A DNA stretch of 64,000 nt from Pseudomonas fluorescens (GTDB lineage: Bacteria > Pseudomonadota > Gammaproteobacteria > Pseudomonadales > Pseudomonadaceae), in the NCBI RefSeq assembly GCF_019212185.1, contig NZ_CP078138.1, positions 4,570,501-4,634,500 of the forward strand. The letters are read 5' to 3'. This document shows, in pieces, positions 37,104 to 46,116 of the stretch (positions within the stretch are counted from its first letter, which is position 1; every line of letters starts with the position of its first letter). The notes under the pieces were generated by a model. The model did no database searches, was not told where the DNA came from, and saw nothing but the letters and a program-made list of their open reading frames with translations. The position numbers and the translations under genes are program-made.

Positions 37104-38294
37104 ATGAACGACGCCAGCCACACTCAACTCCGCCCGTTGGCCGACACCTCGCCGTCCGCTATCGTCGCCGGCTTTATCGCGATGATGACCGGCTACACCA
37201 GTTCGCTGGTGCTGATGTTCCAGGCCGGGCAAGCCGCCGGCCTGACCAGCGGACAAATTTCCTCGTGGATCTGGGCGATCTCGATCGGCATGGCGGTGTG
37301 CTCCATCGGTTTATCCCTGCGCTACCGCACCCCGATCACCATTGCCTGGTCGACACCCGGCGCCGCCCTGCTGATTACCAGTCTGTCGGGTGTCAGCTAT
37401 GGCGAGGCGATTGGTGCCTACATTACCTGCGCGGTGCTGGTGACCCTGTGCGGCATGACCGGCAGCTTTGAACGCCTGGTGAAAAAAATCCCCGCCTCAC
37501 TGGCCGCCGCCCTGCTGGCCGGGATTCTGTTCAAGATCGGCAGCGAAATCTTCGTCGCCGCCCAGCACCGCACCGCACTGGTGCTGGGAATGTTCTTCAC
37601 CTACCTGGTGGTCAAGCGCCTGTCGCCGCGCTACGCCGTGCTCGCTGCACTGCTGATCGGCACCGCGCTGTCCGGGTTAATGGGGCTGCTGGATTTCAGC
37701 GGTTTCCACCTGGAAGTGGCAACCCCGGTGTGGACCACTCCACACTTCTCCCTGGCAGCAACCATCAGCATCGGTATCCCGCTGTTCGTGGTGGCCATGA
37801 CCTCGCAGAACATGCCTGGCATCGCCGTGCTGCGCGCCGACGGCTACAACGTACCCGCCTCGCCGCTGATCACCGCGACCGGCATCGCCTCGCTGCTGCT
37901 GGCGCCGTTCGGTTCCCACGGGATCAATCTGGCGGCCATCAGCGCGGCCATCTGCACCGGGCCACATGCCCACGAAGACCGCAACAAGCGCTACACGGCT
38001 GCCGTCTGGTGCGGGATTTTCTACGGCATCGCCGGGGTCTTCGGCGCCACGCTGGCCGCCCTGTTCGCCGCCCTGCCCAAGGAACTGGTGCTGTCGATCG
38101 CCGCGTTGGCGCTGTTCGGCTCGATCATCAATGGCCTGAGCATCGCCATGAGCGAGGTCAAGGAACGGGAAGCGGCGTTGATCACCTTCATGGTCACGGC
38201 GTCGGGGCTGACGCTGTTCTCCATCGGCTCGGCCTTCTGGGGGATTGTCGCGGGGGTGGTGACGCTGATGGTGTTGAACTGGCGCAAAGCCTAG
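37104..38294 (+). CDS. BenE-family membrane transporter
   Basis: 396 residues with about 11-12 membrane helices and almost no soluble loops. The signature STPGAALL near residue 90 and the PGIAVLRADGY motif near residue 240 mark the BenE (benzoate/H+ symporter) family. ATG 37104 follows AAGGA by 12 bases. No benzoate catabolic gene is present in the window; the neighbours are purine-degradation genes. A purine, urate or allantoin-type substrate is therefore a reasonable alternative to benzoate, but only by context. Confidence 0.85.
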   Translation: MNDASHTQLRPLADTSPSAIVAGFIAMMTGYTSSLVLMFQAGQAAGLTSGQISSWIWAISIGMAVCSIGLSLRYRTPITIAWSTPGAALLITSLSGVSYGEAIGAYITCAVLVTLCGMTGSFERLVKKIPASLAAALLAGILFKIGSEIFVAAQHRTALVLGMFFTYLVVKRLSPRYAVLAALLIGTALSGLMGLLDFSGFHLEVATPVWTTPHFSLAATISIGIPLFVVAMTSQNMPGIAVLRADGYNVPASPLITATGIASLLLAPFGSHGINLAAISAAICTGPHAHEDRNKRYTAAVWCGIFYGIAGVFGATLAALFAALPKELVLSIAALALFGSIINGLSIAMSEVKEREAALITFMVTASGLTLFSIGSAFWGIVAGVVTLMVLNWRKA

Positions 38295-38297
38295 GCG

Positions 38298-38333
38298 AAA
38301 AAAAACGGCGACCCTGAGGTCGCCGCTTTTTTT
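38298..38333. terminator. Bidirectional terminator between the transporter and yggL
   Basis: The perfect stem CGGCGACC-CTGA-GGTCGCCG is flanked by eight A on the left and seven T on the right. It serves both the plus-strand transporter and the convergent yggL gene. Confidence 0.95.
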
Positions 38334-38337
38334 AACA

Positions 38338-38682
38338 TCAAGCTACCGGATTGATCGGCTTTTCCGGGTACCAGACGTCCAGCAGCGGGCTGACTTCAAC
38401 GCCGGTCAGCTCGGTGCGGCCTTTGAGCCAGGCTTCGACTGCAGCGCGCTGCGCTTCGGTGACCGAGCCACGCTTCTGCAAGCAAACCAGACCGTAGTCG
38501 TCGCCGCCAACATAACCCAGACCGTTGGCTTCCATGGCTTCTTTGAGGAATGCATCAAGGAAAGCGTCAATGGCTTCATCAGCCAAATCTTCCTTGAAAT
38601 CCAGGTTCAGTTCGAAACCCAGCTCTTGAAATTCATCAACGCACAGTTTTTTGCGCAGACGCTGGGAACGGTTAGTCGCCAT
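38338..38682 (-). CDS. yggL: YggL family (DUF469) protein
   Basis: 114 residues from ATG 38682. A small, mixed-charge soluble protein: a basic start (MATNRSQRLRKKLCV) then DEFQELGF and the acidic helix DLADEAIDAFLDAFL. E. coli YggL is a ribosome-associated, 50S-linked protein; that role is assumed here by family. A monocistronic gene ending at a shared terminator. Confidence 0.9.
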   Translation of the reverse strand: MATNRSQRLRKKLCVDEFQELGFELNLDFKEDLADEAIDAFLDAFLKEAMEANGLGYVGGDDYGLVCLQKRGSVTEAQRAAVEAWLKGRTELTGVEVSPLLDVWYPEKPINPVA

Positions 38683-38916
38683 TGGAACAATCCTCATAAG
38701 TAATATCGGGCGGCACTTTAGCATTTTCGGCCACCGATTGCCCGACTCTCTGGCAACGCAGGTCTACCGCCGGTAAAAAAAATCCCGCAATAGCTCACCG
38801 GTATGCGGCACAAAGCGCTATACCTTGGGCATAATGCCGACAATTTCGTGACCACCGAGGGAATTCATTTTCATGCCCTCATCTCTTTTCCCCTCGACTG
38901 CAGGGTCTTATTTCCA

Positions 38917-40377
38917 ATGATCAAATCTTTGCGTCCATTGTTGCTGGCCAGCCTGCTTGTTCCTCTGGCTTTCCCCGTTTCTGCCGCTCCCGTCAACACC
39001 GCCCTGACCCCTAATGTCGAAAAGGCCCTCAAGGCCAGCAAGTTGCCAGACAGCGCCTTGTCGCTGGTGATGATTCCCCTGAACGGCCCGGGCACCCCGA
39101 CTGTGTTCAATGCCGACGTGTCGGTGAACCCGGCGTCGACGATGAAACTGGTGACCACTTACGCCGCCCTGGAAATGCTCGGCCCCAATCATCAGTGGAA
39201 AACCGAGTTCTACACCGACGGCACCCTCAGCGGCGGCATCCTGCGCGGCAACCTGTACCTCAAGGGCGGCGGCGATCCCAAGCTGAACATGGAAAAACTC
39301 TGGCTGCTGATGCGCGACCTGCGGGCCAATGGCGTGCAACAAGTGACCGGCGACCTGGTGCTCGACCGCAGCTTCTTCAACCAGCCACAGTTGCCGCAGT
39401 TCAATGACGATGGCAACGACGACAACAAGCCATTCCTGGTCAAACCCGATGCCGCGATGGTCAACCTCAAGGCCCTGCGCTTCGTCGCCCGCAACGATTC
39501 CGGACGCGTGCTGGTCTCGGTCGAGCCGCCGATCGCCAGTATCCGCATCGAGAACACGGTCAAGGCCATCAACTCCAAACAATGCACCGGTGGCGTGCGC
39601 TACAACCCGGTGACCCAGGCCGACGGCAGCGTGACCGTGACCGTGGCCGGCCAATTGGGCGATGGCTGCAGCTCGCAGACCTACCTGTCGCTGCTCGACC
39701 ACGCCACCTACACCGCCGGCGCCGTAAGGGCGATCTGGCAGGAACTGGGCGGCAGCATCCAGGGCCGTGATCTGCAGGGCGCCGTACCGAAAGACGCCAA
39801 GCTCCTGGCCCGGGCCTTCTCCCCTGACCTGGCGGAAATCATCCGCGACATCAACAAGTACAGTAACAACACCATGGCTCAGCAGTTGTTCCTGAGCCTG
39901 GGCGCGAAGTACCGCACCAGCGCCGACAGCGACGACGCCATGGCGGCTCAGCGCGTGGTGCGCCAGTGGCTGGCGAAGAAAGGCATCACTGCGCCCCACC
40001 TGGTAATGGAAAACGGCTCCGGCCTGTCCCGCGCCGAGCGCGTCAGCGCCCGGGAAATGGCCAACATGCTGCAAGCGGCCTGGCACAGCCCGTACTCGGC
40101 CGAGTTCGTCAGCTCGATGCCGATTGCCGGCATGGACGGCACCATGCGCAAGCGCCTGAAGACCACCGCGATGCGCGGCGAGGCCCATGTCAAGACCGGC
40201 ACCCTGAATACCGTTCGCGCGATCGCCGGGTTCAGCCGCGACAACAACGGCAACACTTGGGCCGTGGTCGCGATCCTCAACGACAAAGCACCGTTTGGCG
40301 CTTCGTCGGTGCTCGATCAAGTGCTGCTGGACCTGTACCGCCAGCCGAAACTGGCCGCCACCGCCTCCAACCTTTGA
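38917..40377 (+). CDS. dacB: D-alanyl-D-alanine carboxypeptidase/endopeptidase (PBP4)
   Basis: 486 residues from ATG 38917; the upstream open frame lacks coding character. The signal peptide (LRPLLLASLLVPLAFPVSAA) sends it to the periplasm, where class C PBPs trim and cleave peptidoglycan cross-links. All three active-site motifs are present: STMK near residue 72, SNN near 317 and KTG near 428. The inserted domain between the first two motifs is the usual PBP4 insertion. A perfect hairpin follows, between it and the convergent cyclase gene. Confidence 0.95.
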   Translation: MIKSLRPLLLASLLVPLAFPVSAAPVNTALTPNVEKALKASKLPDSALSLVMIPLNGPGTPTVFNADVSVNPASTMKLVTTYAALEMLGPNHQWKTEFYTDGTLSGGILRGNLYLKGGGDPKLNMEKLWLLMRDLRANGVQQVTGDLVLDRSFFNQPQLPQFNDDGNDDNKPFLVKPDAAMVNLKALRFVARNDSGRVLVSVEPPIASIRIENTVKAINSKQCTGGVRYNPVTQADGSVTVTVAGQLGDGCSSQTYLSLLDHATYTAGAVRAIWQELGGSIQGRDLQGAVPKDAKLLARAFSPDLAEIIRDINKYSNNTMAQQLFLSLGAKYRTSADSDDAMAAQRVVRQWLAKKGITAPHLVMENGSGLSRAERVSAREMANMLQAAWHSPYSAEFVSSMPIAGMDGTMRKRLKTTAMRGEAHVKTGTLNTVRAIAGFSRDNNGNTWAVVAILNDKAPFGASSVLDQVLLDLYRQPKLAATASNL

Positions 40378-40387
40378 GCACCGCCTC

Positions 40388-40418
40388 AGCAGAAGATCGT
40401 CACCGGCGATCTTCTGCT
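40388..40418. terminator. Hairpin between convergent dacB and cyclase genes
   Basis: AGCAGAAGATCG and CGATCTTCTGCT form a perfect 12-bp stem with loop TCACCGG, 10 bp after the dacB stop. A T run is lacking on both sides, so it may terminate poorly or mainly protect 3' ends. Confidence 0.6.
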
Positions 40419-40424
40419 CGTCCC

Positions 40425-42824
40425 CTACGGCAGTTCTTCTTCGACCCGATCGCGCCCCGCCTGCTTCGCCGCGTACACCCCTGAATCGGCACGCAGCAGC
40501 ATGTCGTCGGCGCCCTCCGGGGCACGCCAACTGGCAATCCCGAAGCTCGCGGTGACCGTGCCCACCCCATCGAAAGGCAGCGTGCGCAAACTCAACCAGA
40601 GTTCCAGCGCCAGACTGTATGCCTGGTGTCCGTCCGTGTCCGGGCACAACACCATGAACTCCTCGCCGCCCAGGCGACAGAACACATCGGTGCGACGCAA
40701 GCGATGGCCGATGCGCTCACAGACCACTTGCAGCACCCGATCACCAGCAGCATGGCCATGGCAATCATTGATGGCCTTAAAGTGATCGATATCCAGCATG
40801 ATCACCGCCAGGTCGCCGCTGCCTCGCGACACCCGAGCCATCTCCAGGGTCAGGCGCTCCTGGAAATAGCGCCGATTGTGAACGCCGGTCAGCGCGTCGG
40901 TCACCGACAAGGCGCGCAGCTCATCCTCGACCCGCTTCATATCGGAGATGTCCGAGATATAGCCGTGCCACAGTACGCCACCGCCCGGCAGCTCCTCCGG
41001 GGTGGCCTCGCCACGCACCCAGCGCAAACCCCGGCTCGGCAGCAGCACCCGGTATTCTTCACGCCAAGGCGTGAGTTTTTGCGAAGACTGATAAATGGAA
41101 CCGCGCACTCGACTGACATCCAGCGGATGGATGCGCTCGAAAATCGTCTCGGCGTGCTTGAGCAACACCTCCGGCTCCAGCTCATAAATATCGCGGATAC
41201 CCTCACTGGCATAGATCACGCTGAAGTGACCGTCCGCTGCCATCATGAATTGGTAGATACCGCCCGGCACATGGGCACTGAGCTTTTTCAACAATAAGTC
41301 GCGGGCCGCGAGTGTTTCGTGCACCCGTTTGCGCTCGGTGATGTCGATGCAGATCGCCAGGTGACCGACCCACAACCCTTGGTCATCGAGCACCGCGGTG
41401 GCAAGCATGTTCACCGCCAGGTGACTGCCATCGGCACGCACCAGCGTCCATTCGCGCGGCACATGCCCGGGTTCCTTGGCGTCCGCCACCAGCATCGCCT
41501 GGCACGCCGGGACCGACTTGCCGTAACGCTGGCCAAGCTCGGCAGCCCGCACCTCCAGCTCTTTCGGCAGGTGCAGGCTTTCTAGCGTGACGCGCCCCAG
41601 CACCTCGCTGCTGTGATAGCCCAGCATCTGTTCGGCACCGGCGTTGAATGTGGTGATCACGCCCCGCAGGTCGGTGGCGATGATGGCGACCTGGGTCGCC
41701 GCATCGAGCAAGCCGCGCAGCTGTGCGTGAGCCCTACGCAATTCCTGCTCGCGCAGGTGCAACTCGCGGGTACGCCGCTCCACCAGGGCCAGCGCACGCT
41801 GGCGTTGGCTGACCAGGCTGTACAGCAAGGCACTGAGCAACAGGCTCAAGAGCCCACCCATCACTACGAGGCTGACGAAAGGTGGCTGATTGGCCCGCTC
41901 GAATGCGGCGCTGGCCTGGATGTCCAGATCGTAGACCTGATCACCGAAACGCAGCATTGAGGCGTAATGCAGGGGATTGCGGGCCGCTGCGTTGGTGGAT
42001 TCGTAGAACGCTTCGCGCTGGCCGTTCGCCGCGCGGCCAATGATATCCACCACCAGGTCGTCCTGCTCCGAAGAGGGAAAACCATCGGCCACCAGTTGGC
42101 GCATGTTGATCAACGCCATCACGTACCCGGCCGGTATGCCGACCTCTCTATCGGGCAGTCCCTTACGCATCACCGGCTCAACCAGCAGCACGCCCCGGCT
42201 GAAGGGCGGCTCGACACCATTGATCTGCATCGGCTGCGAGACCACCATCGCCCCCTGCTCACGCGCCCTTTGCAGGACCGCTCGACGGGCAGGCTGAGCG
42301 AGTAGATCGGTGCCCAGGGGCGCAGCCGGTACCGCCAACGTCTGCTTGTACAGCAACGGCGCATATTCTGCGCGCTGGTCCGCCACCTGCGCACGCCCCA
42401 TCGCATCCAGATCAATAATGGAAAAGTCCTTGATGCCTTCCTCGCGTACTTCCTGTTCAAACGCTGCACGCTGGTCATGACTGATCAACGGCGCCCAGCC
42501 ATAGGCCTGGGACCGCTGCAATAAAGGCTGGGTGTAACCGTCGAATTCCTCGCGGGAAACCCTTTGGGTATTGACGAAAAAACGGCGCAGGCTGGCGAGA
42601 CGCTGCTCCTGATCCTGGAAACGCTCGGCGATTCGGCTTTTGCGCTCACTGGCCAGTAATTGGAAACGCTGCACCACCTGCTGGTGTTGCGCGCTGAGGG
42701 TGGCCCACGCCAGCAGGCCCGTCAGCAGACCGCCGACCATAAGGGCCAGCAGGGCTATGAGCCAGGCCGACGCATCTTCATTGATGAGGCCGAGAATTTT
42801 GGGGCGTGCGACATGCAACGGCAT
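40425..42824 (-). CDS. Membrane CHASE-PAS-GGDEF diguanylate cyclase
   Basis: 799 residues from ATG 42824. Layout: membrane helix at about 20-42, a periplasmic CHASE-type sensor (about 75-270), a second helix near 310-335, a coiled linker, two PAS/PAC domains (about 365-490 and 500-620) and a C-terminal GGDEF domain. The active site is GGEEF (CRLGGEEFMVL), and RRTD five residues upstream gives an inhibitory I-site. It should sense an extracellular ligand and make cyclic di-GMP. No EAL domain is present. Confidence 0.93.
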   Translation of the reverse strand: MPLHVARPKILGLINEDASAWLIALLALMVGGLLTGLLAWATLSAQHQQVVQRFQLLASERKSRIAERFQDQEQRLASLRRFFVNTQRVSREEFDGYTQPLLQRSQAYGWAPLISHDQRAAFEQEVREEGIKDFSIIDLDAMGRAQVADQRAEYAPLLYKQTLAVPAAPLGTDLLAQPARRAVLQRAREQGAMVVSQPMQINGVEPPFSRGVLLVEPVMRKGLPDREVGIPAGYVMALINMRQLVADGFPSSEQDDLVVDIIGRAANGQREAFYESTNAAARNPLHYASMLRFGDQVYDLDIQASAAFERANQPPFVSLVVMGGLLSLLLSALLYSLVSQRQRALALVERRTRELHLREQELRRAHAQLRGLLDAATQVAIIATDLRGVITTFNAGAEQMLGYHSSEVLGRVTLESLHLPKELEVRAAELGQRYGKSVPACQAMLVADAKEPGHVPREWTLVRADGSHLAVNMLATAVLDDQGLWVGHLAICIDITERKRVHETLAARDLLLKKLSAHVPGGIYQFMMAADGHFSVIYASEGIRDIYELEPEVLLKHAETIFERIHPLDVSRVRGSIYQSSQKLTPWREEYRVLLPSRGLRWVRGEATPEELPGGGVLWHGYISDISDMKRVEDELRALSVTDALTGVHNRRYFQERLTLEMARVSRGSGDLAVIMLDIDHFKAINDCHGHAAGDRVLQVVCERIGHRLRRTDVFCRLGGEEFMVLCPDTDGHQAYSLALELWLSLRTLPFDGVGTVTASFGIASWRAPEGADDMLLRADSGVYAAKQAGRDRVEEELP

Positions 42825-42909
42825 AAGCAAAACTCAAACGCCAGTGAGCTTTGGCGTCACCTTGACCATGTCTGAAGTTATAGCTATTAGCCACTAGATT
42901 AGCCAGCAC

Positions 42910-42947
42910 AAAAAACCATGGAACCCTGACAGATCAAGGCTCCATGG
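42910..42947 (-). terminator. Intrinsic terminator of rlmKL
   Basis: On the minus strand CCATGGAGCC pairs with GGTTCCATGG (one G-U) and is followed by TTTTTTG. It lies 14 bp after the rlmKL stop and separates it from the cyclase gene. Confidence 0.9.
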
Positions 42948-42960
42948 CTCCATTCAGACG

Positions 42961-45231
42961 TTAACGCGCCATGATTTTCCAGGCGCGGTGGATCTTGCCG
43001 TTACGGGCAAAGTCCGGGTCGATGGTGTGTGCGGTGATTTCCTCGACGGCGTAGCGTGCCGAGAGGTTCTCTTCGAGCTGGAACTTGCGGAAGTTGTTGG
43101 AGAAATACAACACGCCGCCCGGCGCCAGGCGCGCCATGGCCAGGTCGAGCAACTGCACATGGTCCCGCTGCACGTCGAAAATGCCTTCCATACGCTTGGA
43201 GTTGGAGAAGGTCGGCGGATCGATGAAGATCAGTTCGAACTCGTCACGATTGGCCTCCAGCCAGGCCATGACATCGCCCTGCTCCAGGCGGTTCTTGTCG
43301 GAGAAGCCATTGAGCGAGAGATTGCGGCGCGCCCAATCGAGGTAGGTCTTCGACAGGTCGACGCTGGTGGTACTGCGTGCGCCGCCCTTGGCAGCGTGCA
43401 CGCTGGCGGTCGCGGTGTAGCAGAACAGATTGAGGAAGCGCTTGCCGGCGGCCTCTTTCTGGATACGCATGCGCATTGGCCGGTGATCGAGGAACAGGCC
43501 GGTGTCGAGGTAGTCGGTCAGGTTGACCAGCAACTTGACGCCACCTTCGTTGACCTCGACGAACTTGCCCTGGGCTGCCTGACGCTCGTACTGCTTGGTG
43601 CCGCTCTGGCGCTCGCGACGTTTGACCACCACGCGGCTCTTGTCGACGTTCAATGCCTGGGGAATGGCCGCCAGGGCATCGAACATCCGCGCCGAGGCCT
43701 TTTCCGGGTCGATGGATTTTGGCGCAGCGTATTCCTGCACATGCACCCAATCGTGATACAGGTCGATGGCCATCGAGTACTCGGGCATGTCGGCATCGTA
43801 GACGCGGTAGCAGTCGATGCCTTCACGCTTGACCCACTTGGCCATGGCCTTGAGGTTCTTCTGCAGGCGGTTGGCAAACATTTGCCCGCCTTCGCTCAGG
43901 CGTGGCTGCTCAATCACTGGCGCCGGCGCGGGCACGGGCTTGATCGGGTTGCCATTCTTGTTGTACTTGCGTTCCTCTGGCTCGACCGGCAACTGCTCAT
44001 AGGCCGCCTGTTCGCGCTCGGCCTGGCGTTGCTCGGGGGTGCGGCGCTCGCCAGTGACGAACTGGTCCGGCAGAACCTTGATCAGCAGCAGCTTGCACGG
44101 CAGCGCGCCGTTCCAGAACGAATACTGTTTGTGGCTGCGAATGCCCATGCGCTTGCCCAGGTCCGGGGCGCCGGTGAACACTGCCGCCTCCCAGTTCAGG
44201 CAGGCCTGGCGCAGGCGCTCGCCGAGATTCTGGTAGAGGTAGAGCAGGCTCGCCTCGTCGCCCAGGCGCTCGCCGTACGGCGGGTTGCAGATCACCAGGC
44301 CTTTCTGGTTTTGGTCCGGGCGCGGCTCGAAGGTGGCGACTTCGCCCTGATAGATCTTGATCCACTCGCTTAGGCCCGCACGCTCGACGTTGTTGCGGCC
44401 CGGTTGAATCAGGCGCGGGTCGGCTTCGTAACCGCGAATCCACAGCGGCGGCTTGGCCAGGCCAGCCGCGGCACGTTCGGTCGCCTCTTCATGGAGTTTT
44501 TTCCACAGCGCCGGCACGTGGCCGAGCCAGGCGGTGAAGCCCCACTGCTCGCGACGCAGGTTCGGTGCCATATCGGCGGCGATCATCGCAGCTTCGACGA
44601 GGAAGGTCCCCACACCACACATCGGGTCAGCCAGTGCGCCACCTTCGGCGGCAATACGTGGCCAGCCAGAACGGATCAGGATGGCTGCCGCAAGGTTTTC
44701 CTTCAGCGGCGCGGCACCTTGCTGCAGACGATAACCGCGCTGGTGCAGGCTGTGACCGGAGAGGTCGAGGGACAGGATCGCTTCGCCACGGTCCAGGCGC
44801 AGGTGAATGCGCAGGTCCGGGTTGAGCTTGTCGATCGAAGGGCGTTCGCCGGTTGGCGTGCGCAATTTGTCGACAATGGCGTCCTTGACCTTCAGGGCGC
44901 CAAAGTGGGTGTTGTCGATGCCCGAACCATGACCGCTGAACTCCACCGCCAGGGTGCCGTCCGCCAGCATGTGATCTTGCCAGTCGACGTCGAGCACGCC
45001 GTGGTACAGGTCTTCGGCGTCCTTCATCGGGAAGCGCTTGAGGACAAACAGTACCCGGTTCGCCAGGCGCGACCACAGGCACAGGCGATAGGCGGTTTCC
45101 ATGGTGGCCATGCCACGCACGGCCGAGGTGTGCTCGCGCGCTTCCTCAAGGCCAAGCCCGACGGCTTCCTCGATAAGCAGGCCTTCAAGACCTTTGGGGC
45201 AAGTGAGGAAGAGTTCGTAACGATCCGACAT
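42961..45231 (-). CDS. rlmL: Bifunctional 23S rRNA m2G2445/m7G2069 methyltransferase RlmKL
   Basis: 756 residues from ATG 45231 (MSDRYELFLTCPKGLEGLL). Two fused methyltransferases modify 23S rRNA during ribosome assembly. The N-terminal half has a THUMP domain (about 50-160) and RlmL with MCGVGTFLVEAA and the catalytic NPPYGERLGD. The C-terminal half (RlmK) has the SAM site NLFCYTATASVHAA and DPPTFSNSK. Between them lies a charged linker near 400-450. It has the usual full length and its own terminator. Confidence 0.96.
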   Translation of the reverse strand: MSDRYELFLTCPKGLEGLLIEEAVGLGLEEAREHTSAVRGMATMETAYRLCLWSRLANRVLFVLKRFPMKDAEDLYHGVLDVDWQDHMLADGTLAVEFSGHGSGIDNTHFGALKVKDAIVDKLRTPTGERPSIDKLNPDLRIHLRLDRGEAILSLDLSGHSLHQRGYRLQQGAAPLKENLAAAILIRSGWPRIAAEGGALADPMCGVGTFLVEAAMIAADMAPNLRREQWGFTAWLGHVPALWKKLHEEATERAAAGLAKPPLWIRGYEADPRLIQPGRNNVERAGLSEWIKIYQGEVATFEPRPDQNQKGLVICNPPYGERLGDEASLLYLYQNLGERLRQACLNWEAAVFTGAPDLGKRMGIRSHKQYSFWNGALPCKLLLIKVLPDQFVTGERRTPEQRQAEREQAAYEQLPVEPEERKYNKNGNPIKPVPAPAPVIEQPRLSEGGQMFANRLQKNLKAMAKWVKREGIDCYRVYDADMPEYSMAIDLYHDWVHVQEYAAPKSIDPEKASARMFDALAAIPQALNVDKSRVVVKRRERQSGTKQYERQAAQGKFVEVNEGGVKLLVNLTDYLDTGLFLDHRPMRMRIQKEAAGKRFLNLFCYTATASVHAAKGGARSTTSVDLSKTYLDWARRNLSLNGFSDKNRLEQGDVMAWLEANRDEFELIFIDPPTFSNSKRMEGIFDVQRDHVQLLDLAMARLAPGGVLYFSNNFRKFQLEENLSARYAVEEITAHTIDPDFARNGKIHRAWKIMAR

Positions 45232-45774
45232 GGGGTTCCAGTGCCTTAGGCAATAAGTGAACGGGCAACGCATTGACCGCTCGGTTTTCAATCAAGCGCT
45301 TTTCTAAAAGAACGCTCGCGTGGCACGAAAGTGTGCCGTCCCACCCCGGCCACTCATCCAGCCAACCGGCTGGAGTGAGCTTAGATGCCCGGGCAGATAA
45401 AAAATTATGCGCAACAAAATGTCATAACTCGACCCTTCGTCGAATAGTACCTGAGTGCAACAGGTGGACATTCTCACTAAGGGATGAACCTCATCATTCT
45501 GCAAGAGGCTGATCATACCGGGGTTTGGCCGATACCCCGGCAAAACGCGGCAAATTACTTATGGCCATAACATCTTTATCGTTACGTCCTTATGACAAAA
45601 CGATCATTCCATCCATGTGACGCATTGGTTAGAACTCAACTCAGGTTGACGCCGCAACGACGTCAACACCTTGGCTCGCCACGCCGGCAGCGAGCCGCCA
45701 TTGGCAGAGTTTTCTGCCTGACCTCGATAGGGGTCGACGCGATACATACAGTCAACAAGTGAGGGCAACACCCT
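45232..45774. other. Long AT-rich intergenic region upstream of rmf
   Basis: 543 bp, clearly lower in GC than its surroundings from about 45380. Small open frames on both strands lack ribosome sites and family resemblance. One hairpin (CCGGGGT / ACCCCGG, 45518-45540) is present without a T run. The length and composition suit a complex stationary-phase promoter or a long leader for rmf; a small RNA is possible but unsupported. Confidence 0.5.
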
Positions 45775-45990
45775 ATGAGAAGACTTAAGCGTGATCCGTT
45801 GGAAAGAGCATTTTTGCGCGGATATCAATATGGCGTTGGTGGCAAATCCCGTGAGCTTTGCCCATTTACTCTACCGTCGGTACGCCAAGCCTGGATTAAC
45901 GGCTGGCGAGAAGGACGCGGCGACAACTGGGACGGTATGACCGGCACTGCGGGAATCCATAGACTCAACGAACTTCACGCCGTCGGCTAA
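45775..45990 (+). CDS. rmf: Ribosome modulation factor
   Basis: 71 residues, very basic. RMF drives 70S ribosomes into inactive 100S dimers in stationary phase. The family core is unmistakable: ERAFLRGYQYGVGGKSRE, then the CPF segment and WINGWREGRGDNWDG. ATG 45775 follows GAGGG by 10 bases. It is preceded by a long AT-rich region and followed by a clean terminator, so it is monocistronic. Confidence 0.97.
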   Translation: MRRLKRDPLERAFLRGYQYGVGGKSRELCPFTLPSVRQAWINGWREGRGDNWDGMTGTAGIHRLNELHAVG

Positions 45991-46074
45991 TCAGGGCACA
46001 CATCCGACACGACAATTTGAGCAGTTAACGTCTTAACCACGCACGTCCTCTCCGGACGGCGGGCTTCGGCCCAG

Positions 46075-46099
46075 GGGCTCCTTCGAGGAGCCCTTTTTT
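46075..46099 (+). terminator. Intrinsic terminator of rmf
   Basis: GGGCTCC-TTCGA-GGAGCCC followed by TTTTTT. A smaller GGGC-TTCG-GCCC hairpin lies just before it at 46061-46072. Confidence 0.93.
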
Positions 46100-46116
46100 A
46101 TGCCTGCGAAACAGCC

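Noticed and set aside
38908-40647. 579-codon open frame antisense to dacB and running into the cyclase gene
   Set aside because: dacB on the other strand has a signal peptide and all PBP motifs; the antisense product has Gly/His/Arg-rich low complexity and no family features.
45304-45543. 79-codon minus-strand open frame in the rmf upstream region
   Set aside because: No ribosome site or recognisable features; overlaps a hairpin and AT-rich regulatory-looking DNA.
45604-45828. 74-codon minus-strand open frame overlapping the rmf start
   Set aside because: It overlaps the clearly real rmf gene and its ribosome site on the opposite strand and has no family resemblance.
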